A stretch of 64,000 nucleotides of DNA from Aphrophora alni (Eukaryota; Arthropoda; Insecta; Hemiptera; Aphrophoridae). The DNA lies in the NCBI GenBank assembly GCA_963513935.1, contig OY740768.1:34284216-34348215 (forward strand), written 5' to 3'. Under the pieces are notes generated by a model that did not search any database, was not told the DNA's origin, and worked only from the letters and a program-made list of their open reading frames with translations. A program made the translations under genes and the position numbers. Below, piece after piece: positions 1 through 11,486 of the stretch; position 1 is the stretch's first letter; every line of letters starts with the position of its first letter.

Positions 1-229
1 TGTTGTTTCTAATTTTTTAACTTTACAAACCACATTAAAAATATTTGTTATCTCTAATCAATGTAAGCGTACTGTAAAAACAAATTTGTTATTCTGCGAA
101 TATCTAATTTAAATACAATTTTCAATAATTTTGTTCCTCAGGAGCTGTATTTACATTTGTATACGTACTACTTTTTTTTTAATTTTCAGTGAGATAACAG
201 AATTGTTTTTACCCCAAAGGGCTAAAATA

Positions 230-400
230 TAATGAATCCTGATAGAACCTAGCTGGATCTATACCTTTTTCATGCAGTCATGGGTTAAATCCTTTATTTC
301 ATCTTTCCTATCAGGTCTCTCTTGACCAACAATTGTTCTTCTCTGACCCTGATGCTTTTAGAGTATTCTAGGAATAGGAGTCTGTTTTATTTCTTTTTTT
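230..400 (-). repeat. Dispersed repeat, copy 1
   Basis: Read on the minus strand, this segment matches the unique leader just upstream of the 118-bp tandem array near 10.6 kb: both hold ACTCTAA(T/A)AGCATCAGGGT, a GA-rich stretch, and end in the word GATCCAGCTAG. The copies are clearly diverged and no terminal repeats or coding capacity are visible. The family is not recognised. Confidence 0.55.
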
Positions 401-481
401 TGTAATGTGATGAAGATTTTTTTGTCTTTAAATAACAAGGAAAAATATGTATAATATTTTTATTAATGTATATAAAATTAA

Positions 482-638
482 GGTACTTACGTATTAACGC
501 CACCGCAGCAACTTTGCGCATATATATATATACAAGGTTTGGCCAGGTGTTTATGTATATATATAATATATATATAGCTACCTGGCCAAACCTGTCATGA
601 TATATAATTATATCGCAAAGTAAGCAAATATTGGTGCA

Positions 639-671
<33 letters not shown>

Positions 672-709
672 GCGCAAAGTTGCTGAGGTGGCGTTAATAC
701 GTAAGTACC
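482..709. mobile_element. Short inverted-repeat MITE with 8-bp TSD (family A, copy 1)
   Basis: The element starts GGTACTTACGTATTAACGCC and ends with the reverse complement, giving arms of about 39 bp. It is flanked on both sides by the identical 8-mer AAAATTAA, a target-site duplication. The middle is an AT-rich palindrome carrying GGTTTGGCCAGGTG and its complement around TA repeats. An 8-bp duplication is typical of hAT-type transposition, but the GGTAC terminus is not the usual hAT end. A second copy lies at 17530-17894. Confidence 0.85.
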
Positions 710-720
710 AAAATTAATAT

Positions 721-835
721 AGGGTGTGTGACAATTCTGAGGTAATCTAGCTGGATTTACACCTTCTTCATCTAGTCTTGGGTTAGATCCCTCTCTTTCA
801 TTTTTTCTTACAGGTATGTATAAAGCAACTCTTGG
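721..835 (-). repeat. Dispersed repeat, copy 2 (diverged)
   Basis: The minus strand contains ATCCAGCTAGATTACC followed by AATTGTCACACACC, which aligns loosely with the start of the 118-bp unit near 10.7 kb (ATCCAGCTAGAGATCC, then TTTGTCACAACC). It also shares the 'ggttagatcc' and CTTTCATTTT words with copy 1. No coding capacity. Confidence 0.45.
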
Positions 836-961
836 TGATGATCGTATGATTTTTCGCCATTAACCCTCTAGAGACCAGCGACTAAATACTAGGATAATCC
901 TATAGTACCAGGGTTTATATGTTGATTTACGCAAGCTTTTACTAAAATTGGTATAACTTCT

Positions 962-966
<5 letters not shown>

Positions 967-1016
<50 letters not shown>
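967..1016 (+). repeat. Homopolymer (A)50
   Basis: An uninterrupted run of 50 A. It could be a retroposon tail, but no recognisable retroposon body lies directly upstream, so the origin is left open. Between this run and about 3.7 kb I see only AT-rich sequence with scattered TAGGCCTA words and no gene. Confidence 0.9.
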
Positions 1017-1018
<2 letters not shown>

Positions 1019-3739
1019 AGTAAAACATCATCAATTCTGGTAGTCTAAGCCCATACTAGAAACTAAAACTATGAGCTAACAAGGAATTTCTCACCTAAAG
1101 CCTGAACAGTCAAAACTAAAACTAAATACAAACTGGAACAGAATACCCGTCACAAATTTGCAAACAATTATTTTTGTAAAGGTTTAAGATAGTCAAGTGA
1201 ACTTTCTGATGTTATATTAATAACAAAATTGTCTTTTAAAATAGGTATTATGTTTTCCTTTTCTTTTTTTGATTCTTTTTTAAAACTTTTTTTTATATAT
1301 AATGATACAAATTGAGAACGCATAGAGCCTAGAAATGCACCATAAGATTTGCACTAGTACTTATGTACTAGCTCAAAATTATTACTTACCCAAAAGTATG
1401 TAGGCCTAATAGATAAATGTGATAGGTTATAGGCCTAGAATATATGAGACCTATGTATGATTTTTCATTAGGCTTCAACACAATAATATGATTTAGGAAT
1501 AGGCCTACCAAGAAAGGTAACACAATTAGGCATATTTGAGGTTAGACAGAAAGTAGACATATGAAATTTTAACCAATAAGAAAATATGTAATATAATAAA
1601 ATTATAGGTAGGCCTAGCCTTTAAATCAGATTATAAAAAAGACCAAAAATTATTCACAAGAGTAAATATAAGGAAAATGTAGTTTAAAATTTAAATACTG
1701 AATAAGCCCTATGTGTTAGAAGTTGAACAGATGATAGTTAGCCAAAACCAGAGTATTGGTTGACAATGCATTTTATATAAAATATCTATTAAATTAAAAA
1801 AAATAAAGAAACAAACTTTGTTAAAATAAAAAAAAACTTATCCAAAAGTGAAATTTGAATACTACATATTACTTAAATGAAACAATAAATTAATATAAAA
1901 ATGAACTGTGTTTTATCGTATCTTCAACCCAGAAGACAGACGCTAAGAAACTACCAATCACAGCATAGATAGCAGAGTGATATGTTCCGAAAGCAGACGT
2001 TGACTAATGGAAAGCAAAACATGGCTGAATTTTACAAATTCATACAGAACAGACTGGGAAGTTTGAAGTGACTGTGCTCGTTCTTTGTTAAAACCAGTTA
2101 TCGAAATTAAAAATATTGAACAGTTTTCTTCATCAGAACTGTAAATTTTTTATTTCTAAATTTATTTCTTCTCTTAATGAAATTATATATATAGAAAAAT
2201 TAAAATCTCAGCATATTTTTAGAGTGCATACAAAAATTATGAGAATTCAAGCCTTTATAATGTTTTTATAATAAATGACAAAAGAAATTAATAATTCTAA
2301 AATATTATTTTTTAATTATCAAAATAATATCTCGAATATAACAAATTATTACAAGTTAGTATTATTTGAAAAATTCTCAGGGCATTATATATATATTTAA
2401 ATTTTAATTTTAATACTATCTATGGGAACTCTTTCTCTCGGGGCCAAATTGTGAGTTTAAATTTTACAAAGTATCTCTATCTTAACAATTTAAAAAAAAA
2501 TATCAGTTCTAATTTAGTATAGACTTATGTATAATTCTAATATTATCTTTTAAAAAATGGCTTCATATGATAGTTTTATAAATGCATCTTTTTAAAATTT
2601 TTATTTAAAAGGATTAAACAAATTTTTATAAGTTCTTTTCTTAGTTTTGTTAGCATCACATTTGAATGTGAATTATTTTGCTTCTATTTTCCTGGTTTGA
2701 ATTTTATACGTTTATTTAATCAGCAATATCCTTAATGTCCTTTTCTTCATAAATTATATTCATTGATATAATTAATAATTTAAATAATTCATTCGAATTT
2801 CTTTGGATGGTTAAAATTTTAATATTTCTTAGCTTAAATACCAAAAACAAACTGAGCTTTATTGTATCTTTTGTAACAAAGGGTCGGCATAGATTGATTT
2901 TTATACTTCTTTGTCTTAGTGCCATATACACTCTTTTCATATTTCCATCTTATTTCTGTGGAATTAATTTATATATATTCCCAATTCTTTCGTTTAATTT
3001 TATATTGGTAATCATTAATAATCAATCTTTTTACATGGTTTTATTTTTCAACTGTCCGTAATAAATTCTGTCATATTTAATATATAATGCACTCCCTTGG
3101 TAGCCATAAATTGCAGTTGTAATATCGTCTGATGTTTGGTTTGCCGTAGGCTTTAATTAACCTTGCTTTATATGAAATATTTCATAACACTCACTGATTT
3201 CATTTGCCACTGTTTTAAGCCATTATTACATAAATTATTTGCATTTATCAACTAGCACATATATCTTAATGACTATTTATACAAATCACATTATATTTGC
3301 TGTAGTCATTTAATTTATATATCATTTTATTTAGCCTTATTACTTTTATTATTATTGATTTTGTATCTATCTATCTTTTGTCATTTAATTTTCTATAATG
3401 TCAATTGACTTATTTCTGTATCTAACCTCCTATAATACAACATTAATTTTACTTTAGCTGCCAAAATATATACATTAGTATAGTTCTTTTAATATGGGTT
3501 TTATTACTTTTATTAACGTTTTAATTGGACAGTATTAATAATTTTCCAACTAGTTAGGCCTAAAATTCGATCAGATAATTTTTTTATGCTATCCCTATTG
3601 ATATCTATCCTTTAAAAATTTATGTTTTACCTTATATATTTTTGTTACTTGTTGATTTCTGAAAACAAAATGACAAGTGAATGAAAATTGTTTTGCTTGA
3701 GAAATTCGATATTATTGATTAGCTAGAGGCCTAGAGGCC

Positions 3740-4425
3740 TGTATTGTCAATACAGCCTAGAGGCCTATCCCTTGTTCTTCATCAGGCCTAGAATTTTGAT
3801 CTTCTTCACTCTCATCACTTGGCATGTCAAATAAATAAGAGCTCTGTATCGGTTCTATTGGCCTAGGATCATCAACAATAACACTATCTTCATCTGACAT
3901 GTCAAAATTATTTTGGAATAAAAGCCTATAACACAGCTGATGTACCTTCTCCTAGAAGGTCAAAATCGGAATCTTCATTACTCAAATTATAACCTAACTC
4001 TTCTATACTACTTGAATGTCATTATCCCTCTCTCAATCTACTCGGACCTTAGCAGTCTTATTCAACTTCACTGGTATCTAGATCTTCTTCATTTGCCCAC
4101 CTACTCATTGAAAACATCAAATAATAACACAATATCATTAAAAAAATTTAAAAACTGTTATAAAACAACTTTCACACACCAATAACAAATCGTAAACCTT
4201 GCGTACCATGAACATAGATGTCAATTATCCAAAAGCTGCTGTACCGCTTAGTTCATGTTTGAAGGAAAAAAGAAGTTTTTTTTTGTATTTTCATAAATGG
4301 AGCATACATATTATTTTTGATTAATATGGTTCTTTGTCTATCGATTATATGAAAAATAAAAAGTTGGTGAAAATTATAAATTTTTTCCTAAACTTCCGAT
4401 ATATCGGCAGTTTGTCTTCTAAGGG
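3740..4425 (-). mobile_element. piggyBac-like element remnant (end plus acidic N-terminal part)
   Basis: The right end reads ...AAGGG followed by TTAA at 4426-4429. On the minus strand this is TTAA then CCCTTAGAAGACAAACTG, which suits a piggyBac terminus (TTAA target, CCC- start). About 300 bp inside, the minus strand translates in broken frames to acidic Asp/Glu/Ser-rich peptide such as SDEDSVIVDDPRP and DMPSDESEED, as at the N-terminus of piggyBac transposases. The catalytic core and left terminus are not seen, so it is a truncated remnant. Confidence 0.5.
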
Positions 4426-4536
4426 TTAAACCATGTTATTGACAATTAATACTATTTTGTTAGTGTTCAGTATTACTCTTCAGTTATTTTCCCGTGATGA
4501 CAATATTCTCAAATCTAAATTTATTTTCTGTTTCAG

Positions 4537-7500
4537 GTGCTACAACTGTAATGTCTGAAGGCCTGAAGAACATTGTTTCGGCCATGAAGGAGTTGAACAT
4601 AAAAGTAGTCTCTGTATGTCTATCATGTGAGTAAACTTATCTAAGAATAGAAATTAATTACCTATTTTTATTAAAAGCTTTAACCTTTATGTGATGTTAT
4701 GGTTTCAACTTGTTCTTATAAATATGCAACTCTTTTTTTGAAAATCACTTTCTTTTCCATTTCTCATTTAAAAAAAATTAAAATAATTACTATGTGTTTG
4801 ATGTGAATAGAATTTTTCCATTTACCTACTAGGTATAGTATACTTTAAAATTTCCTAGGTAAACCCTAAGATGGGAATTATGTATGATTAGTCTGTTTAA
4901 TTTTTATTGAGTGTTACTATTCACCTTTTCCTAGTAAAAATTAAAGGACGTTATGGTAAAATGTATCTTTCGAATCCAGAAATAGTCTTATATAAATGGC
5001 TATAATTTGAAATGTGTTAAAAATTGTTGATAGACAATATCTGAAGAATGGAATTATTTCATAATTCTAATCTCTCTCAGTCATTTTCTGTATTATTCCT
5101 TCCAATCTCCATTTTTAGAAATCAGTGTAAACATTTCAAATGTCAATGAGACTCATGTCTGAAAAGAAATGGGAGTAGGCCTACTATGAGACAATTTGAA
5201 ATACATTTATAAAAATTGTCTATCTAAATGCATCTTAGATATCTCATTGATGTATTAACTATTAAAAAAAAAAAAAGGAAAAAAAAACATTGACAAGTTT
5301 AAATTCATATTCTAAATCCAAATAAGTGATGCAAAATGTTTTCCTAATTTTTAACCAGGCAAATCAATGAATTTTATTATCAGAGTTACATAATAGGTCT
5401 CTTCACTGATATCATATCTTTTATCTCTAGATAACATGATATAAAAGTACCTTTTACTACTATCCACTCACAAAGCCTATCATCGTTTTAAACTCTTGAA
5501 AGAATTTTAGAAAAACCATAATTTTACAGTATTAATCTACTCAGATATATATTTTCCCCTATCTAAAAGCTTATTTTTATGGAAAAATCATAGAATTTAA
5601 AAATAATGATACTTCCAACTGTTTATTACCTTTTGCACATTATTGTTCTATTATCTGGTAGTTTTTTCTTGTGTTAACTTGAACTGTTATTGTTTTAAGA
5701 TATTTAAGTGTAATAGTGCATTTGCTATTAGAGTTACTAAAAAATATATATATAGTTTTTTTATGTTTTACTGTAGTATATATTTAATAATAGCTTATTT
5801 ACTCTTGTAGAATAAACTAATGCTATTAAAAATAAAAGTTGTATGTAAAATATTTAAATAGCTTTTTTAAAACTTAGAATAAACATACAAATGTTTTACT
5901 TATTTCTCTGAAATGACACAATAGTATGAAGAAATTTAACCTTTATAAAATTAAATTATGCAAAAATACTGCACAATCTTCCTGTGTTTATATAAACACA
6001 AATAATCCATCCATTATAAATTAAAACCACTTGTTTTTGTATGACTACCATTTTGTATTTGCCAATACTCTAGAACCTTAATTTTCTTTTCCTTATAGTG
6101 TGTAAATTTCATTGGGTTATTGATGTTCATATTTCACAAAAATTTGACATTTGTTCATATTTTTGACACCTTTTTTGTCAAGTTTTGGAGAAATATAAAA
6201 TTTAATGTGGAAACGTGCTGGCCCCATAACCCAGAGGTCCGTGGATCGTAACCACGCTCTGCTACCATTTGCAACGTAATGGTAACATTATGAGAGATAT
6301 GGTTACATAGGGGCGAATATTGGGGGTATTGGAATGTGTGTGGGTCCTTAAATTAATTAGGCCTTATTGCAATTAACACTCCAGGTCACTGATACACTAA
6401 GTCAGCTTATAATGAGTTAAACAATTAATCATTATATCAAATATGCTAAACTAATGGTTACTTACTTATTAACAATTGTTAAGGGGAAACGTGGTATGGT
6501 TCAAAGTTAGCGTAACCGTTGTCGATCATAACTATCTCTGATACAATTATGGTTAAATCCGTGAGCACTTAATTATCCATACTCTTGGGGGTCTTTAGAT
6601 CCGTCCAAATGGTGTCAGCCGACCATTGCTCAAGTTAATATGAATGCGAAACTTTAAACGATCACCCGATTAGTCCCTGCGACTGTTCTGTGTTGCTGCC
6701 TGCCACATCTCAGTGCACAAGGACCGTCTCCTTGCACAAAATAAATGATGCACCAAGTGTCGATTTCCTGGCATGACAATTCGAATTGTGTTGTGGCGAA
6801 ACGCCACAGCCTTGACCTACTACACTAATTTGTTTTTTGGCAAACATAAAAGAAACTAATAAATTGCGAGTGATTTGAAAAATATTCAAGTAAATTAAAC
6901 AATGGTAAAAGTTCGTTTTGGTATTTTACACTTTTCTTTGTATTTAGTAAGTTGATTTGTATTATCAACTTTTATATTTCAAGACAATATTATCAAAATC
7001 ACTTAAAATAACGATTATAATAATTTAACCTTCTTCACTTTTTATTAATTATTTTTTTCTAAAAGTGTTTTATTTAAATTAAGTTTGTGGTACTTTTAGG
7101 GTTGAACTTTTTAATTCAATCTTGTAGAACGCAGTTTGTAAAGATGATGTTAGATTTAAAAAGAATAATGCAACAAATGTGTTGAATGTAGTTTTAATTA
7201 ACACCAGTAATAAATTACAACGAGCTTTACACATAGAAGATCAAGAACAAAAATTGTGTACATACATTTATGACGACTTTGATGAACAACAAAAAGACAG
7301 TGCTATCAACATTTTTTAAATGTAACATAAAATAATCTAACTAGCATTTTAAAGGTTTGTTCACATAACACTCAATACTAGTATAATATGAATACTAACA
7401 CCCTCCCTCAAACCTGAAAAATGTTATTATTAAACAATAGGTAAAATTTCAATAAATATATCATTGAGTCAAATTTAACATTTTTACAAACTTTTTATTG

Positions 7501-7716
7501 TTCAGTGCTTTAGTAAACACATCAGTACAAACATATTCAATTCTATATCAAATGTTGAGCTTGACTTATGAGATAAATTATACAGTATGACAAACAGCCA
7601 GAACACAATTCTCACAAAAAATACGCCTAAGTATCAGATGCGTTTCAACGACAAGGTCGTCCTCTTCAGTGATACACGAGCTACACCAATCAAACTATAA
7701 CTGATTATTGTTATAG

Positions 7717-7772
<56 letters not shown>

Positions 7773-9981
7773 CTACAGTATAGTAGTTTGTTGTTACTGG
7801 TGTATTGTTATAAAAATGTTAACAAAAGTTCAAAACATATAATAATATAAAAATAAAATTATTATTTTGGATATACATAGATAGTATAGATAATAAATGA
7901 TAGATTGTACAATAATACAAATTATTTCTGCATAATATTTCATGTTATATGAGAGCTGTTCGGAAAGTAAGTTCCGTAATTTTAAAATTCCAGTTTTCTC
8001 AGATTTTCATTCACCTTCCTAACTAGTTCATTTGCCATAACAGTGGTCATCTACTTTTTTCTTCACCATGGACGTTAGTTTGTCCATCTCAGAATAATTG
8101 GCACCATTTTTTAACAGTCACTCGTGATGTTTTTCCATAGACTGCACAAAGTTTAGAATGAATCTTTACTGTTGTACACTTCATTTTGCACAGAAAACTA
8201 ATAACAATACTACGTACTTTGCAATCAGTGGAATTTTAACTGGAAAATTTACTGTTGGCGCAAGAACAAGTTGAATGACCTTTCCACTAACACTACCTGA
8301 CTTGTGTTGAGCAAGGCTACACAGTTGTACAAAGCCATTCCTCCATGCACCAAACAGAACATACTTTCCAAACAACCCTCGTATATAAATCAATAATCTG
8401 CATCCTTTAGGCTATTTTAACCCTGATGGCAACTTCTATACCAAAATGAGTAATTAAAAATTCCTAAAAAACGTCTTAAGGAGTAAGAAAAAACACTGCA
8501 AAAACTGTTGAAACTGGGTTTTTTATTAATTATTTACCATAAAATGCAGCAAAAAATGTAAAAATAATTTTATTAAATGATACAAATTTTAAAAAGTTTT
8601 TTTACAAGTAGGCTTAAAAATATTTTTTGTATTGGTACTCTTCAAAACAGGGGTAGATGCAAAGTCCTACTTTGCAATTTGAACATTCAAATGTACTGTC
8701 TTTTCTGTTCTGTTTGCACACACAAAACATCTTCTTTGGGCCTTCCACTACTGCCCTTCTGGAATAGACCGAGGGAAGTGATGTGCAGTGAGATGCTATA
8801 GTACGAGTGTTACGCTGTTCAGTAGCACGTCTTTTTAGCACCATGTATTATATCGCAACTCGTTTTTCATCACACAAACAATACTTCTAAGCCACATAAC
8901 ATGTTTTGTAAACTTTTTTGTTGATTTATAAAAATGAATTCATTCGTAAAATGTTCCAGAACAGCAGTACTCTTTTGAGCACTTTTTATTGGTGCCGTCC
9001 CGGAATGGCATTACTCTTTTCACAATAATCTGCCTTACTCCTTAAAGGGTTAATATGATCTAATGAGTAATAAATAAAATAAAATTTACAAAAATATATT
9101 ATGTTTATTGTTGTAATAATAGTTTTTTTAATACAGTTTTTTACTTGCCGGACCCATCTTGATGGTAACCTTTCCTGTTTACAGTTGTTTCACTTATTTA
9201 TCAGGCATCTTCAGAACAAACACATTTTTCATCCAAACATTAAGAATACTTAAATATACTTTTAAACACACATGTTTTAAGTTCCAACATGTTATAAGTT
9301 GGACAAAAGGAATGCAGTGCTACAAACTTTACAAATTAATGTTTTAAACAATTTTAAACTTATAATGATGTGTGTTTTTTAAAAGTGTATTAAAGTTTTT
9401 TTAAAATATATTCAATGTTTGAATGATATAAATGTTTGTTCTGAAGATGCCTGATAAATAGGTGAAACAACTGTAAACAGAAAAGTTTACAATCAAGATT
9501 CTTCAGACAAGTAAAAAACTTTATAAATATTATAGTGAGCAATCAGTTAGGTTAATACTACAATAAAATGAATAGTTTTGCACTATTTATCTATTATATT
9601 TAGTTAGTTTGTTAATAATATAAATATCAACTTTTGTATTAACAAAATATGTTTGTAACATAAATGTATTTGTTTAATTTTGTAGCGTTTCTTTTCTGGG
9701 ATGATGCCAAAGTGCCTAAAATGTTTCACGAGGTCAATGCAGATCACAAGCGAATGGATGCTATATTAAAAGCTACTGATCTGAATTGGATAGCTGTGTA
9801 TCCTCCTCATATATCAAGTGATGAGCCATCTGGTTACACAATTAAATGGGGAGAAGCTTGTGATCGAAAAGTTGTCTCAAAATATGATCTAGCAAGGTTC
9901 TTTGTAGATTGTTTGTTGGAACCTGATCATTACAAAAAAGTTGTTGGTATTTCAAGTGTAACCGCAGATGATAAAAGATGA
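4537..9981 (+). CDS. BLVRB-family flavin/biliverdin reductase, copy 1, last two exons
   Basis: Two exons of a short-chain NAD(P)H-binding reductase like vertebrate BLVRB, a cytosolic enzyme that reduces flavins and biliverdin-IXbeta with NADPH. Exon 4537-4626 (AG before, GTGAGT after) gives ATTVMSEGLKNIVSAMKEL and ends VCLS. Exon 9686-9981 gives SFLFWDDAKVP, then NADHKRMDAILKATDLNW, VYPPHISSDEPSG and VSKYDLARFFVDCLLEPDHY, and ends ADDKR-stop. The exons join in phase 1, as in copy 2 downstream. The Rossmann-fold exons 1 and 2 are not in 1-4536 and must lie to the left, if they exist. An AATAAA signal lies 83 nt after the stop (10064). The frame is open, so it is probably functional. Confidence 0.85.
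4627..6205. other. Intron sequence, nothing recognised
   Basis: Part of the last intron of reductase copy 1. AT-rich, with no open frame of note and no terminal-repeat structure that I can see. Confidence 0.5.
6210..6268 (+). pseudogene. Initiator-Met tRNA-derived sequence, 3' two-thirds with CCA
   Basis: The segment reads GGAAACGTGCTGGCCCCATA, then ACCCAGAGGTCCGTGGATCG and TAACCACGCTCTGCTACCA. It has the D-arm 3' side, the CAT anticodon in a CCCATAA loop, the variable AGGTC, the T-arm GTGG-ATCGTAA-CCAC with the GGATCG-type B box characteristic of eukaryotic initiator tRNA, and the acceptor 3' strand. The 5' acceptor strand and most of the D-arm are missing. The acceptor is followed by CCA, which nuclear tRNA genes do not encode. 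This is a retro-derived tRNA fragment or SINE head, not a working tRNA gene. Confidence 0.7.
6269..6835 (+). repeat. GC-richer non-coding block following the tRNA-derived head
   Basis: About 570 bp that stand out from the AT-rich surroundings by balanced base composition and few homopolymers. All frames are broken. It holds a perfect 7-bp hairpin TGTGGCG-AAA-CGCCACA at 6792-6808 near its right edge. It may be the body of the same retroposed unit as the tRNA head. No family is recognised. Confidence 0.35.
7719..7771. repeat. (AT)26 microsatellite
   Basis: Pure AT dinucleotide run, flanked by short related palindromic words (TTATAGTTAT / ATAACTACA). Confidence 0.95.
7950..8381 (-). mobile_element. 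mariner-like element, internally deleted
   Basis: Terminal inverted repeats TGAGAGCTGTTCGGAAAGTA (left) and, read inward from the right, CGAGGGTTGTTTGGAAAGTA are each bordered by TA. The minus strand between about 8200 and 8040 translates to a mariner-type helix-turn-helix segment: KIHSKLCAVYGKTSRVTVKKW, then DGQTNVHGEEKSR. That corresponds to the N-terminal DNA-binding region just before the usual RSGRPS motif. The catalytic DDD region is absent. It sits in the last intron of reductase copy 1, beside a piggyBac remnant. Confidence 0.75.
8421..9049 (-). mobile_element. piggyBac-like element, internally deleted
   Basis: TTAA lies at both borders (8417-8420 and 9050-9053). The termini begin CCCTGATGG on one side and CCCTTTAAGG on the other, as expected for piggyBac. 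The minus strand keeps the Cys-rich C-terminal domain of the transposase: FCVCKQNRKDSTFECSNC followed by KVGLCIYPCFEEYQYKKYF, in a 76-residue open frame (8844-8614). The catalytic DDD core is gone. It is a fossil element within the last intron of reductase copy 1. Confidence 0.8.
9134..9521. mobile_element. Foldback MITE with TA borders
   Basis: A palindrome with long arms. The left arm begins CAGTTTTTTACTTG and continues with TTGTTTCAC and GGCATCTTCAGAACAAACA. The right arm is the diverged reverse complement, ending CAAGTAAAAAACTT. TA stands at both borders, suggesting a Tc1/mariner-mobilised MITE. It has no coding capacity and lies about 150 bp upstream of the last exon of reductase copy 1. 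Confidence 0.65.
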
Positions 9982-10063
9982 AATGGAAGATTATTCACTA
10001 TATTGTTATTTTATTATGAATGTTAGATATTTTTAATAGATTAAAATAATATATCATTTGATA

Positions 10064-10069
10064 AATAAA
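10064..10069 (+). promoter_or_regulatory. Polyadenylation signal of reductase copy 1
   Basis: Canonical AATAAA 83 nt downstream of the stop codon of the last exon, followed by T-rich sequence. Confidence 0.6.
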
Positions 10070-10557
10070 GTGGAAGACTATTAAATATTGTTCTTATATA
10101 TAAATGTTTGCAATATATTTTTTTTTTCAATATTAAATAATATAAAATGTAATGAGTGTTTCATATTTGTGTACAACTTACTTTAATTCCAGTTCCTGCT
10201 TCTCTATTGTTTCATATTCCATACTATATATGTTAGTGGAAATACACAATGGTAGTGTATTTAGAAGAATATGTATGCTATAAAAATCATACAATAAAAA
10301 ACAATATTCTTTGATGGTAGCAAGATCAAAGTTGATATTTTCAATAAATATGGTGTCTTTTTAAAAAAAAAAAACCTATAAGAAAAATTGACATTTTGCT
10401 ACTTGGCTAAATCTATGTTGTTGAATGCCCGATAACTATGTCAAAATAAGTTATTCCATATAAGTTGTTTTTTTCCCCCTTTCTTTGTTGGTTGTTCAAA
10501 CGCTAAAACCTCTAGTTCATCATCACATTATTAAAAAAAGAAGTATAAAATAAAAAC

Positions 10558-10653
10558 TCTTAGCCTTCAAATACTCTAATAGCATCAGGGTAGAAGAGAA
10601 CAAGAATTGGTCAAAAGAGAATAAAAGGAAAGACGAAAGAGACTAATGTGTAG
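10558..10653 (+). repeat. Dispersed repeat, copy 3 (leader of the tandem array)
   Basis: Same family as the minus-strand copy at 230-400: ACTCTAATAGCATCAGGGT, then a GA-rich stretch. It runs straight into the first 118-bp unit, which suggests that the array grew from one end of this repeat. Confidence 0.5.
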
Positions 10654-11486
10654 ATCCAGCTAGAGATCCATGAGTTTGTCACAACCGTATTCATTATAGT
10701 CAGCGTCTGAGAGCTATTTGTCAATCTAAACATTTCAACTATAATTGTTAAACTAAATTTACATTCCCTAAATCCAGCTAGAGATCCATGAGTTTGTCAC
10801 AACCGTATTCATTATAGTCAGCGTCTGAGAGCTATTTGTCAATCTAAACATTTCAACTATAATTGTTAAACTAAATTTACATTCCCTAAATCCAGCTAGA
10901 GATCCATGAGTTTGTCACAACCGTATTCATTATAGTCAGCGTCTGAGAGCTATTTGTCAATCTAAACATTTCAACTATAATTGTTAAACTAAATTTACAT
11001 TCCCTAAATCCAGCTAGAGATCCATGAGTTTGTCACAACCATATTCATTATAGTCAGCGTCTGAGAGCTATTTGTCAATCTAAACATTTCAACTATAATT
11101 GATAAACTAAATTTACATTCCCTAAATCCAGCTAGAGATCCATGAGTTTGTCACAACCATATTCATTATAGTCAGCGTCTGAGAGCTATTTGTCAATCTA
11201 AACATTTCAACTATAATTGATAAACTAAATTTACATTCCCTAAATCCAGCTAGAGATCCATGAGTTTGTCACAACCGTATTCATTATAGTCAGCGTCTGA
11301 GAGCTATTTGTCAATCTAAACATTTCAACTATAATTGATAAACTAAATTTACATTCCCTAGATCCAGCTAGAGATCCATGAGTTTGTCACAACCGTATTC
11401 ATTATAGTCAGCGTCTGAGAGCTATTTGTCAATCTAAACATTTCAACTATAATTGTTAAACTTTATAAACTAAATTTACATTCCCA
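10654..11486 (+). repeat. Seven-copy tandem array, 118-bp unit
   Basis: Units start with ATCCAGCTAGAGATCCATGA at 10654, 10772, 10890, 11008, 11126, 11244 and 11362. The period is exactly 118 bp. Copies differ by only a few substitutions (CCGTATT versus CCATATT, TTGTTAAA versus TTGATAAA, CTAAATCC versus CTAGATCC), so the array is young or homogenised. The last unit carries a short insertion (CTTTATAAA). There is no open frame through the unit. It sits between the two reductase genes. Confidence 0.95.

Noticed and set aside
387..677. 96-residue minus-strand frame
   Set aside because: It runs through the TA-rich palindrome of a MITE; the sequence is repeat-driven.
1..4536. Exons 1 and 2 of reductase copy 1
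   Set aside because: I looked for the glycine-rich loop and the YKVRALVRN-type exon in all plus frames and did not find them here.
6210..6268. Primer-binding site of an LTR element
   Set aside because: The match to iMet tRNA extends about 59 bases including the anticodon loop, far more than a primer site, and no LTR pair surrounds it.
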